In this document: positions 35,615 through 43,753 of the stretch, piece after piece
Layout of the letters: the number at the start of each line of letters is the position of its first letter
Numbering within the stretch: the first letter of the stretch is position 1
Assembly (NCBI GenBank): GCA_020724465.1
Contig: DYGX01000014.1
Coordinates: forward strand, 42,879-106,878
DNA length: 64,000 nt
Source: Thermoflexus sp.
GTDB taxonomy: Bacteria > Chloroflexota > Anaerolineae > Aggregatilineales > Aggregatilineaceae
Direction: 5' to 3'
Translations under genes and position numbers: made by a program
Notes under the pieces: generated by a model
Seen by the model: the letters and a program-made list of their open reading frames with translations, nothing else
Databases searched by the model: none
What the model was told of the DNA's origin: nothing

Positions 35615-36010
35615 ATGAAAAAGATCGGGCTTTTGAACCAGCCGCTCTCTGGCGTCATCGCAGGGATGGGGCATCTGGATATGCTGACTGTTGCCGATGC
35701 CGGCTTGCCGATCCCGCCGGGGCCTGAAAGGATCGATCTGGCGGTTAGCCAGGGCGTGCCGGCGTTTATGGATGTGTTGCGCGCTGTGTTGGGCGAGCTT
35801 CAGGTGCAGGGGGCGATTATCGCCGCCGAGCTGCCGCAGCGCAGCCCGACGCTCTACGCGGCGCTGGTCGAGGCATTGGGTGATTGCCCGGTGGAGCAGG
35901 TGCCGCACGAGGTCTTCAAGGCGCGCACCGCCGAGACACGCGCCGTCGTCCGGACTGGCGAATTCACGCCTTATGCGAACGTGATTCTGGTGGCAGGTGT
36001 CGTGTTTTAG
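35615..36010 (+). CDS. rbsD: D-ribose pyranase
   Basis: A 131-residue RbsD/FucU-family mutarotase that interconverts pyranose and furanose forms of ribose. MKKIGLLNQPLSGVIAGMGHLD and VADAGLPIPPGPERIDLAV contain the active-site His and Asp, and the C-terminal GEFTPYANVILVAGVVF is typical. The ATG at 35615 follows GAGGGAAG; the longer upstream frame is leader. Rbs transport and kinase genes are not adjacent, but a ribose-type binding lipoprotein lies at 36815. A GC-rich hairpin follows the stop. Confidence 0.93.
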   Translation: MKKIGLLNQPLSGVIAGMGHLDMLTVADAGLPIPPGPERIDLAVSQGVPAFMDVLRAVLGELQVQGAIIAAELPQRSPTLYAALVEALGDCPVEQVPHEVFKARTAETRAVVRTGEFTPYANVILVAGVVF

Positions 36011-36319
36011 CGCGCTCCCGGCGCGAACGAGCGCCGGGAGATTACGTAAGTTTGGTTAGAGTTGTGCTTGAGTTGTCATCATGTACGAAATTCACAAATT
36101 ATTCAGCTAGTGAGCTATACATTCCCCGTAGATTATCGTAAGATGGGTTCGTAAAGCGTCAAGGAACGATCAAGAACACATGCACCCTCTAGTGTGCATC
36201 GAGCTTTGTCCGCGGTGCGGCCCTGCAGCGAGTGGCGGGGGTGAGTTTCAGCGCACCGTACAGGCAAGGCGATGCGCCTGCTGCTGCTTTGGTGCGTGTG
36301 TCCCGGCAGGAGAGGGTGC
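36011..36319 (+). other. Intergenic region with hairpin
   Basis: A 10-bp stem CTCCCGGCGC (36015-36024) with GCGCCGGGAG (36031-36040) directly follows rbsD; it lacks a T-run. The rest (about 270 bases) is AT-rich in the middle, without a convincing promoter or gene. Confidence 0.5.
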
Positions 36320-36721
36320 ATGACCAAGCGTGTCCTGATCCTGGATGACAACGCGGACAACCGGAAGCTGCTGGTCTACGCCTTGTACGGGCACAATTAC
36401 GAGATTTGCGAGGCGGCGCTCGGCCAAGAGGTGCTGGCGATGCTACAGAATGGGGCTGGCTCGTTCGATCTGGCGTTGCTGGATGTGGAGCTTCCCGACG
36501 GTGACGGACTGACGCTGGCAACAAAGCTGCGCGAGCACTCGCCGGAGATCGTGCTGATCATGCTCTCAGCCAACGACAGCGTGGATCTGGTCCAGCATGC
36601 GCGCGCGCTGGGCGCCAACGCGTATGTCGTCAAGCCCTTTAATTTGCCGAAACTGCTTGAGTTTATCCGGGATTTCGACCGGCAGACGATCACTGCTGGT
36701 ACGGCGATGCAGCGCTTCTGA
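36320..36721 (+). CDS. Single-domain response regulator
   Basis: A 133-residue receiver without an output domain. The acidic pair is in LILDDNADNRK, the phospho-acceptor is Asp55 in LLDVELPDGDG, and the switch lysine is in VVKPFNLPKL. ATG 36320 follows GGAGAGGG; upstream in-frame sequence is not needed. It lies before a binding lipoprotein and a sensor kinase and may be a phospho-relay member or act by protein interaction. Confidence 0.9.
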   Translation: MTKRVLILDDNADNRKLLVYALYGHNYEICEAALGQEVLAMLQNGAGSFDLALLDVELPDGDGLTLATKLREHSPEIVLIMLSANDSVDLVQHARALGANAYVVKPFNLPKLLEFIRDFDRQTITAGTAMQRF

Positions 36722-36814
36722 ACCGACTTCTCACGCGCCGGGACATCCGGTCTACTATTCTTTCCGTGCAGCCGGGTCAATACCCTAGGCTGCCAGCGCA
36801 GGAGGTCTGGACTT

Positions 36815-37771
36815 ATGTTCTCGGAAAACAAACATCGTCACTTTCGGTTGGGGCTGCTGGCGGTACTGGCGCTGGTGTTGATGCTGGCGCTGGTTGCGTG
36901 CGGGAGGGACGACGAGGAGGAAAGCGCCACACCGACGCCGACCGAACCCGAATCGTACACCCTGGGGCTGGCCGTCTCGACGCTGCAAAACCCCTTTTTC
37001 GTGTCTCTGAAGGATGGCGCCGAGACCGCAGCGAACCGGTTGGGCGTCGAGTTGGTGGTGAAAGACGCGCAAGACGATGCCGAACAGCAGAAGACGCAGA
37101 TTCAGGAGCTGATCGACGCGGCGGTGGATGCGATTCTGATCAACCCGGTGGATGGCGAAGCCATTGTACCGGCGATTGAAGCGGCGAACGCAGCGAATAT
37201 TCCGGTATTCACCATCGACCGCAGCGCCGCCGGCGGGGAGATCGTCTCGCACATCGCGTCCGACAATTTCGCGGGCGGGCGCATGGCAGCGCAGCACCTG
37301 GCCGAGAGCCTCGGTGGCTCGGGCAAGGTGGTAGAACTGGTGGGCATCCCCGGCACGTCGGCTGCGGAAGCGCGTGGCGCCGGGTTCAACGAAGCGATCA
37401 GCACCTTTGAAGGGATTGAAGTCGTCGCGCGGGAAGTGGCGAACTTTAACCGGGCAGAAGGCAAGAGCGTATTCGCAGCCATTCTGGAAGAGCACGAGGA
37501 AATCGACGGTGTGTTCGCGCACAACGATGAGATGATCCTGGGCGCAATTGAAGCGGCGAAGGAGGCGGACCGCGCCGGCAGCATCCGCTTCATCGGCTTT
37601 GACGCGATTGAAGATGCGGTCGCGGCGGTCGAGAGCGGGGACCTGCTGGCGACCGTTGCCCAGCAGCCTGCAGAGATGGGACGTCTGGGCGTCGAGGCGG
37701 CGGTGGATTACCTGAAAGGCGAGGAAGTCCCCGCGTCGCTGCCGGTCGATCTCGCCCTGATCACACGGTAG
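36815..37771 (+). CDS. Ribose/galactose-type substrate-binding lipoprotein (RbsB family)
   Basis: A 318-residue periplasmic-binding-protein family 4 (LacI-like fold) lipoprotein. The signal peptide ends in the lipobox LVAC with Cys29 as the lipidated residue, followed by an acidic, Thr/Pro-rich linker. The sugar-binding core starts LGLAVSTLQNPFF and contains NPVDGEAIVPAIEAANAANI, FTIDRSAAGGEIVSHIASDN and FAHNDEMILGAIEAAKEAD. GGAGG precedes the ATG. No permease (RbsC) or ATPase (RbsA) gene accompanies it; instead a sensor kinase starts 37 bases downstream. It may transport with components elsewhere or act as a sugar sensor for the kinase. Confidence 0.9.
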   Translation: MFSENKHRHFRLGLLAVLALVLMLALVACGRDDEEESATPTPTEPESYTLGLAVSTLQNPFFVSLKDGAETAANRLGVELVVKDAQDDAEQQKTQIQELIDAAVDAILINPVDGEAIVPAIEAANAANIPVFTIDRSAAGGEIVSHIASDNFAGGRMAAQHLAESLGGSGKVVELVGIPGTSAAEARGAGFNEAISTFEGIEVVAREVANFNRAEGKSVFAAILEEHEEIDGVFAHNDEMILGAIEAAKEADRAGSIRFIGFDAIEDAVAAVESGDLLATVAQQPAEMGRLGVEAAVDYLKGEEVPASLPVDLALITR

Positions 37772-37808
37772 CATGGGGCGGCTTGCGGGGAGAAAGTCGG
37801 AGATCACT

Positions 37809-39896
37809 ATGCGCTTGAATCTGTCGATTGGCCAGCGAACGACGCTGGGGTTTCTGTTGATGATTGTTCTGGTGCTGGTGGCCAGCGGCACCGGCCTGTT
37901 GTACACCACCTCGGTCGAGGAGACGGTCCACGCCACGCGTAACGGCGTGGATCAGGTTCAGCGAGTCGCCAACCTGCAGGTCGCCTGGCTGAACGTGGTG
38001 GGCACGCTGGACACGCTGCTGCTGACGCGCCAGATCGGGCTGATCGACGAGCGGCGCGAGCAACTGACCGATTTTTACGCGCAGCTTCAAGATCTACAGC
38101 GCCAGACGCTCGGTACGGACCCGTCCGTGATTGAGCGCAACGCGGCGATTGTCGCGGACCTGCAAACGCTCGGCGAGGAACTGACGCTGGTCACGCGCGA
38201 GATCGAGTCGGTGGCTCTGGAAGGGCGCTGGGCGCGTGCTCAAACGCTGCGCCACACGGACCTGGCGTCGCTTCAGCGGCGGCTGAACAACAACCTCGAC
38301 CGCCTGACGGCCAATATCCGCGCAGATGTGGCCGAGTCGGTGGCGCGGTCCGCCGAGGCGCAGAGCCGCAACCGTACCTTCTGGACTATCACGGCGGCTC
38401 TGGCGTTGGTCGTCGGTGCTGTGGCCGCGTTCCTGACGGTCACCAGCGTCACGCGGCCTGTTCGGGCTTTGGTTCAGGTGGCCCAGGCAATCCGTGGCGG
38501 GGACCTCTCGCGGCGGGCTGAGGTCGACACCCGCGACGAGATCGGCGAGCTTGCCGAGGCGTTCAACAGCATGACCGAGCAGCTCAGCGAGTCGATCGAG
38601 CACCTGGAAGAGCGTGTGTCGGCGCGAACCCGTGACCTTCAGGTTGCGGCGGACGTATCTCGCCAGGTCACCACGGTGCTGGATATCGACCGGCTGCTGC
38701 AGGAAGTCGTCACGCTGACAGCGCAGAACTATAACCTCTATGCGTGCTTTGTTTTTCTCCCGTCCGAAGACGGATCGCATCTGACTCTGGCGGCGGCTGG
38801 CGGTGCGTCGAATGACGTGCTCGATCTCAGCGGAATCGAAAGCATCCCCTACGACGCCAACCCCAGCGTGATCGCCCTGGCCGCCCGCACACGCAAGCCG
38901 GTCACGGTGAACGACGTCAGTGACTCGAAAGTCTATCTGTCGCTCAGCGCTCTGCCGCACACACGGTCTGAGCTGGCAATCCCGATGATGCTGGGCAATC
39001 GCCTGCTGGGGATTTTCGACCTGCAATCGACCGAACCGGATCGTTTCGGCGAGGACGACCTGCGCGTGCTGAACTCGCTGGCCGAACAGATCGCCGTCGC
39101 CGTCCGCAACGCGCAGCTTTTCGCCGAAGTCGAGGCCTCGCGCGAGGCGGCGGAAGAGGCGAACCGGATCAAGTCGCAGTTCTTGGCGAACATGTCGCAC
39201 GAGCTGCGGACCCCGCTGAACGCCATTCTGAACTTCACAGGGTTCATCGCCGACGGCGTGCTGGGGCCGATCAACGAAGAACAGCGGGATATTCTGCAAA
39301 AGGTGATCGGCAGCAGCCAGCATCTTCTGAGCTTGATTAACGATATTCTTGACCTGACCAAGATCGAGGTTGGTATGATGGACCTCTTCCTGGAAGAGGT
39401 GGATATGAACGCCGCGCTGAACGCGTCTATCGCCACAGCCAAGGGCCTGGTCAAGGATACCGATATCGAGCTGCGGGTCAACGTGGAAGAGAACTTGCCG
39501 CACATCATCGGAGACAAGCGGCGGATCCGGCAGATTCTGCTGAACCTGATCTCGAACGCGGTCAAGTTCACACCGGCGGGCACTGTGACCATCACAGCCC
39601 AGCAGGCAGACGGCGCGATCTACCTGGCGGTGTCGGATACCGGCATCGGCATCCCTGCTGACCAGCAAGAGATCATTTTCGAGACGTTCCGGCAGGCCAA
39701 GCACGATCTGCCTGAGACGCCTGGAACAGGGCTGGGGCTGCCCATCGCCAAGCACTTCGTCGAGGCGCACGGCGGACGTCTGTGGCTCGACAGCGAAGTC
39801 GGCGTCGGGTCAACCTTCCATGTCCTGCTGCCGATTCGCGCTCCTGAGTTTGAATCCGAAACCGAACCGAATGTTCAGGCAACTCCAGGGCGGTAA
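37809..39896 (+). CDS. Membrane sensor histidine kinase (HAMP-GAF-HisKA-HATPase)
   Basis: A 695-residue sensor kinase. It has TM1 (about 10-35), an extracytoplasmic helical region (about 36-195) resembling the four-helix-bundle sensors of chemoreceptors, TM2 (about 195-218), HAMP (about 219-270), GAF (about 290-440) and the kinase core. The phospho-accepting His464 is in FLANMSHELRTPLNAILNFT. N box LLNLISNAVKFTP, G1 VSDTGIGIP and G2 GTGLGLPIAKHFVEAHGG are intact. ATG 37809 has GGAG 8 bases upstream; an in-frame ATG at 37773 is possible. Downstream receivers at 39899 and 40561 are the likely phospho-acceptors. Confidence 0.93.
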   Translation: MRLNLSIGQRTTLGFLLMIVLVLVASGTGLLYTTSVEETVHATRNGVDQVQRVANLQVAWLNVVGTLDTLLLTRQIGLIDERREQLTDFYAQLQDLQRQTLGTDPSVIERNAAIVADLQTLGEELTLVTREIESVALEGRWARAQTLRHTDLASLQRRLNNNLDRLTANIRADVAESVARSAEAQSRNRTFWTITAALALVVGAVAAFLTVTSVTRPVRALVQVAQAIRGGDLSRRAEVDTRDEIGELAEAFNSMTEQLSESIEHLEERVSARTRDLQVAADVSRQVTTVLDIDRLLQEVVTLTAQNYNLYACFVFLPSEDGSHLTLAAAGGASNDVLDLSGIESIPYDANPSVIALAARTRKPVTVNDVSDSKVYLSLSALPHTRSELAIPMMLGNRLLGIFDLQSTEPDRFGEDDLRVLNSLAEQIAVAVRNAQLFAEVEASREAAEEANRIKSQFLANMSHELRTPLNAILNFTGFIADGVLGPINEEQRDILQKVIGSSQHLLSLINDILDLTKIEVGMMDLFLEEVDMNAALNASIATAKGLVKDTDIELRVNVEENLPHIIGDKRRIRQILLNLISNAVKFTPAGTVTITAQQADGAIYLAVSDTGIGIPADQQEIIFETFRQAKHDLPETPGTGLGLPIAKHFVEAHGGRLWLDSEVGVGSTFHVLLPIRAPEFESETEPNVQATPGR

Positions 39897-39898
39897 TC

Positions 39899-40471
39899 GT
39901 GGACAAGATACAACAATCTCCCGATCCGACGGAAGTCACCGAAACGCTTCGACCTGCAGCCCAAGCGCCGCGCCTGACGGGCGATAACGGCGCTGAGCCG
40001 GCCGAGCCGAGCGGCGCTCCGGCGGCGGAGATGAGCGGCTCGGACGAGCAGGTTCGAACGGGCGAGAAGAAGGAACCGGCCATCCTCTACGTCGAAGATG
40101 ACCCGCTCAGCCGCGAGGTAATGCGCTTGCTGCTGCTCAAGGAGATGGGCTATACAGCGCTGACGATCATTGAGGACAATCACGATTTCATGGACAAGGT
40201 TCGGGCGCTGGATTTCATCCCGGATGTGATCTTTCTGGATATCCAGATGCGCCCTCATGACGGCTATGAGATGCTCAATATGCTGCGCGCGGACGAAGCC
40301 TATCGCTCGACCCAGATCATCGCGATGACCGCCAGCGTGATGGCGACCGACGTCGAGGCGCTCAAGAAAGCGGGCTTTGACGGTTTGATCGGCAAGCCGA
40401 TCATGCGCCAGTACTTCCCCGAGCAGCTTGAGCAGATTCTGGCCGGCAAAGCGGTGTGGTTTGTTGCGTAA
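39899..40471 (+). CDS. Response regulator with Pro/Ala-rich N-terminal extension
   Basis: A 190-residue receiver protein. About 55 residues of disordered, Glu/Pro/Ala-rich sequence precede the receiver, which has LYVEDDPLSREVM, the phospho-acceptor Asp114 in IFLDIQMRPHDGYE, and the switch Lys in GLIGKPIMRQYF. No output domain. Start is GTG 39899, two bases after the kinase stop, so it is translationally coupled to it. It resembles the receiver at 40561, suggesting duplication. Confidence 0.88.
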   Translation: MDKIQQSPDPTEVTETLRPAAQAPRLTGDNGAEPAEPSGAPAAEMSGSDEQVRTGEKKEPAILYVEDDPLSREVMRLLLLKEMGYTALTIIEDNHDFMDKVRALDFIPDVIFLDIQMRPHDGYEMLNMLRADEAYRSTQIIAMTASVMATDVEALKKAGFDGLIGKPIMRQYFPEQLEQILAGKAVWFVA

Positions 40472-40560
40472 GGGAAACGGGGTTGGCGCGCTCGCCGGCT
40501 CGACAGAGTGGGGCGCGCCAACCCCGGTCACGGCGCAAGGCGCCCAGGAGTGGTTACAGC

Positions 40561-40965
40561 ATGTACTCGTTGGATGACGTCCGTGCTCTCATCATCGAGG
40601 ACGATCAGACTAGCATCGACGTTCTGAAGAACCTGCTCGATCAGCTTGCCGTTCAGACGTCAGTCATCCGCGTATCGACCGGGCAGGATGTGTGGGAGAG
40701 CCTGCGCACGGTCGAAGTTCCCGATGTCATTTTTCTAGACCTGGAAATGCCAGGCATGAACGGCTATGAGGTGCTGGACTTGCTGCGCGAGGACGAGGAT
40801 CTCGGCTCGGTGCCGGTTGTGGCGTACACGACGCACATCAGCCACATGAACAACGCCCGCCGTGCGGGGTTCCACAGCTTCCTCGGCAAGCCGGTCGACC
40901 GCTATGTCTTCGGCGAGAACCTGATCCGAATCCTCAACGGGGAGTCCGTTTGGGAAGCGCCGTAG
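40561..40965 (+). CDS. Single-domain response regulator
   Basis: A 134-residue receiver. ALIIEDDQTSIDVLKNLL gives the acidic pair, Asp60 in IFLDLEMPGMNGYEVL is the phospho-acceptor, and the switch Lys is in FLGKPVDRY. ATG 40561 follows AGGAG. It is the last gene of the sensor-kinase group and is followed by a terminator. Its C-terminal ILNGESVWEAP matches ILAGKAVWF of its neighbour, supporting a recent duplication. Confidence 0.9.
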   Translation: MYSLDDVRALIIEDDQTSIDVLKNLLDQLAVQTSVIRVSTGQDVWESLRTVEVPDVIFLDLEMPGMNGYEVLDLLREDEDLGSVPVVAYTTHISHMNNARRAGFHSFLGKPVDRYVFGENLIRILNGESVWEAP

Positions 40966-40993
40966 AAGATGTGCGCTCCAAGCGGGTTGCGGG

Positions 40994-41027
40994 CGCCGCG
41001 TGTTTCTGTGCAGACACGCGGCGTTTT
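40994..41027 (+). terminator. Intrinsic terminator after the receiver gene
   Basis: A 10-bp stem CGCCGCGTGT (40994-41003) with ACACGCGGCG (41014-41023), 10-base loop, followed by TTTT. Confidence 0.88.
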
Positions 41028-41161
41028 GCGTAATCCGCCACCTCTGTCTTGATTTGTTGATTTTGCACAGCTTTCTTGACCGCGACCGCAGCGCCCGGTT
41101 TACTTGAGCATGGGCGATGAGGCTATTTTCTGGACTGTTGCGCGGGTTGTTGTATATTTTA

Positions 41162-41190
41162 TTGTAAGAAATGCTAGGCGCCGATAGAAT
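41162..41190 (+). promoter_or_regulatory. Sigma-70 promoter of the L-amino-acid transporter operon
   Basis: TTGTAA (41162-41167), a 17-base spacer and TAGAAT (41185-41190) in an AT-rich stretch predict a start near 41197, about 137 bases before the binding-protein ATG. Confidence 0.65.
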
Positions 41191-41333
41191 CCACATTGTT
41201 CTATTACAGAATTGGGTTACTCTCTGCGCGATAGGAGGTTTCCAAAAGCTGCTTAGCGCCAAAAATGATTCCACCCTGCCTTGCTAGTCTGTCACACACA
41301 AGCTTGGACCCAAGAGCAGAAGAGGAGAATATC

Positions 41334-42404
41334 ATGTTCGAACACGCCCGTCGTGCCATCTATCTTGGCCTCGCGCTCGCCCTTCTAGTGGCCCTGACGC
41401 TTCCGTTTCTGCCCAGTTCCCCAGCTCTGGCCCAGGGCGGAAGCATTCTTGACGACGTGCTCCAGCGCGGCGTGCTGAACTGTGGAGTGAACGGGCAGGT
41501 GCCCGGCTTCGGCTACCTCAACCCGGATACCGGCCAGTGGGAAGGCTTTGACGTCGATTTCTGCCGGGCGCTGGCTGCGGCACTGTTTGGTGAAGTGACC
41601 GACAGCAATATCAATTTCATCCCGACCACCACACAGGAGCGGTTTACCGTGCTCCAGACCCGGCAGGCGGATGTGCTCTTCCGCAACACGACGTGGACCA
41701 TCTCGCGCGATGGTGAGCTTGGGCTGGACTTCGGCCCGACGACCTACTACGATGGGCAGGGTTTGATGGTCCGCGCCGACCTGGGGGCCTCGAGCATCGA
41801 GGACCTGGATGGGGCATCAATCTGCTCACTGACCGGCACGACGACTGAGTTGAACGTGACCGAGGCGATGGAGAGCCGCGGTCTGGCGTACGAGCTGGTG
41901 CCCTTCGAGCAGTCCAGCGAGACGATCTCCGCGTTTGAAGAGGGCCGCTGCGACGTGCTGACGTCGGACCAGAGCCAGCTTGCCGGGTTGCGTTCTCAGG
42001 CGGCTGACCCCGGCTCGATCGTGATCCTGCCAGAAGTGATCTCGAAGGAGCCGCTCGGCCCTGTGTACCTGGCGAATGACTCCGCGTGGGGCGATGTGGT
42101 GAACTGGACTGTCTTCGCGCTCATCCAGGCCGAGGAATTCGGCATCACGAGCCAGAATATCGACGAGTTCCTGACCAGCGATAACCCCGAAATCCTGCGC
42201 TTCTTGGGTCAGGGCGCGGACACCCCCAGCGGCTCGCTGATCGGGTTGGACAACGACTTCGTGGTCAACGTCATCCGCGCGGTGGGGAACTACGGCGAGA
42301 TCTTCGAGCGCAACCTTGGCCCGGATACGCCGCTTGGCTTGCAGCGCGGCCTGAACCGGCTGTGGAAGGATGGCGGGCTGCTCTACGCGCCCCCGTGGCG
42401 CTAG
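41334..42404 (+). CDS. General L-amino-acid ABC transporter substrate-binding protein (AapJ/BztA type)
   Basis: A 356-residue exported binding protein of SBP family 3. The signal peptide (about 1-30: RRAIYLGLALALLVALTLPF...PALAQ) leads to LDDVLQRGVLNCGVNGQVPG. GFDVDFCRALAAALFG, FIPTTTQERFTVLQTRQADVLFRN and DLDGASICSLTGTTTELN are typical of the AapJ group, which binds many L-amino acids. GAGGAG precedes ATG 41334. It heads an operon with two permeases and an ATPase and is followed by an intra-operon hairpin. Confidence 0.93.
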   Translation: MFEHARRAIYLGLALALLVALTLPFLPSSPALAQGGSILDDVLQRGVLNCGVNGQVPGFGYLNPDTGQWEGFDVDFCRALAAALFGEVTDSNINFIPTTTQERFTVLQTRQADVLFRNTTWTISRDGELGLDFGPTTYYDGQGLMVRADLGASSIEDLDGASICSLTGTTTELNVTEAMESRGLAYELVPFEQSSETISAFEEGRCDVLTSDQSQLAGLRSQAADPGSIVILPEVISKEPLGPVYLANDSAWGDVVNWTVFALIQAEEFGITSQNIDEFLTSDNPEILRFLGQGADTPSGSLIGLDNDFVVNVIRAVGNYGEIFERNLGPDTPLGLQRGLNRLWKDGGLLYAPPWR

Positions 42405-42426
42405 GCGCCTGACGCTTTGCTCTCTC

Positions 42427-42463
42427 GCGACCCGGGGGTGGCTCCTCGCGGCTCCCGGGTCGC
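42427..42463 (+). terminator. Intra-operon hairpin after the binding-protein gene
   Basis: A 10-bp stem GCGACCCGGG (42427-42436) with CCCGGGTCGC (42454-42463) lacks a T-run and lies between the binding-protein and permease genes, where partial termination or mRNA stabilisation is common. Confidence 0.55.
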
Positions 42464-42507
42464 CCCTCACCGCGGGCGACGCCGGCCCGCAAGCAGCAAG
42501 TGACTTG

Positions 42508-42541
42508 CTCACCGTGTCATCGATCTCACCGTGTCATCGAT
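42508..42541 (+). repeat. Tandem 17-base direct repeat
   Basis: CTCACCGTGTCATCGAT occurs twice, perfectly and back to back (42508-42524 and 42525-42541), just before the permease start codon at 42553. It looks like a recent slippage duplication and may affect translation initiation. Confidence 0.85.
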
Positions 42542-42552
42542 AGGGCCGTCCT

Positions 42553-43752
42553 ATGTCCGATAGGGCTTCCACGTTTGACCGCTCCGCCCACCAGCCGGTC
42601 CCGTTTTGGCGCGATATCCGTGTGCTGCAGGCGGTGGCGCAGGTTGTCTTTCTGGTTGCCGTCGTTGTCTTTGGCTATGTGCTGATCAACAACTTGGTGA
42701 CGGGCCTGCGCGAAAGCCAGCTCGCGATCAACTTTAACATCCTGACCCGGCCGTTCGGGACCCGCATCTCTGAAGGCCAGATGGACTTCAACCCTGGCTC
42801 GTCGTCTAATCTTCAGGCGCTGATGGTTGGCCTGCGCAACACCTTGCGCGTGGTGACCGTGGGCCTGGTCGGGGCGACGGTGCTGGGTGTGTTCATCGGG
42901 ATCGCGCGGCTGTCGCCAAACTTCCTGCTGCGCACGGTTTCGATCAGCTATATCGAGTTGTTCCGCAATACCCCGCTGCTGGTCCAGCTCTATTTCATCT
43001 ACCGTGGGATGCGGCTGGCGCTGCCCGAAAACCTAGCCGATTCGTACCGGCTGCCCGGATCGATCTACATTAACCGGCGCGCGATCAACTTCCCACTGAT
43101 TGCGGGCACAGAGTCCGCCCCGGTGTTCTACGCGGCGGTTGTCGTGGGGCTGACAGTGGGTGCCGCGCTGTGGATCTGGCGCCTGCGCGTCCAGGATCGC
43201 ACCGGACAGCCCGCCAACACACTGTACTGGTTCCTGCCGGCGTTCCTCGGATTCAGCGCGCTCGGCTGGATCGTTTCGGGCGGGCCGTTCTCCATCGAGT
43301 ATCCTGAGCTGGGCAACTTCAACTTTTCCGGCGGTGACCGGCTCTCGGCTGAATACACCGCGCTGACTCTGGGGCTGATCTTGTACACCGCGGCGTTCAT
43401 CGCGGACATTGTGCGCGCCGGGATCCAGTCGGTGCCGTATGGACAGGTGGAAGCTGCTCGCGCACAGGGGTTCAGCGGTGGGCAAACCTTGCGGTTGATC
43501 GTGCTGCCCCAGGCGCTGCGCCTGATCATTCCGCCGCTCGGCAACCAGTACCTGAACCTCGCCAAGAACTCCAGCCTGGGGATCGCGATCGGCTTCTTCG
43601 ATGTCTACAACGTTGCGAACGTCATTTCCAATCAGACCGGGCAGGCTGTGGCGGTGTTTGTTGTGATGATGGGGATCTATCTTGGCATGAGCCTGACGAT
43701 CTCTGCCGTGATGAACGCCTTGAACTACTCGATGCGTCTGCGGAGCCGCTGA
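42553..43752 (+). CDS. General L-amino-acid ABC transporter permease (AapQ/BztB type)
   Basis: A 399-residue membrane permease. TM1 is in AVAQVVFLVAVVVFGYVLI; a long loop with NILTRPFGTRISEGQMDF follows, as in AapQ. YIELFRNTPLLVQLYFIY is the HAAT-family motif, and the EAA loop reads GQVEAARAQGFSGGQTLRLI. Total length matches AapQ/BztB. It ends one base before the next permease's start region, so the two are coupled. Confidence 0.93.
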   Translation: MSDRASTFDRSAHQPVPFWRDIRVLQAVAQVVFLVAVVVFGYVLINNLVTGLRESQLAINFNILTRPFGTRISEGQMDFNPGSSSNLQALMVGLRNTLRVVTVGLVGATVLGVFIGIARLSPNFLLRTVSISYIELFRNTPLLVQLYFIYRGMRLALPENLADSYRLPGSIYINRRAINFPLIAGTESAPVFYAAVVVGLTVGAALWIWRLRVQDRTGQPANTLYWFLPAFLGFSALGWIVSGGPFSIEYPELGNFNFSGGDRLSAEYTALTLGLILYTAAFIADIVRAGIQSVPYGQVEAARAQGFSGGQTLRLIVLPQALRLIIPPLGNQYLNLAKNSSLGIAIGFFDVYNVANVISNQTGQAVAVFVVMMGIYLGMSLTISAVMNALNYSMRLRSR

Positions 43753-43753
43753 G

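Larger units (their letters stand above)
40966..41333 (+). other. Intergenic region with terminator and promoter
   Basis: It holds the terminator of the sensor group (40994-41027) and the promoter of the amino-acid transporter (41162-41190). No additional gene is supported. Confidence 0.6.

Noticed and set aside
35615..37771. Complete ribose transport operon
   Set aside because: Permease, ATPase and ribokinase genes are missing; only rbsD and a binding lipoprotein are present.
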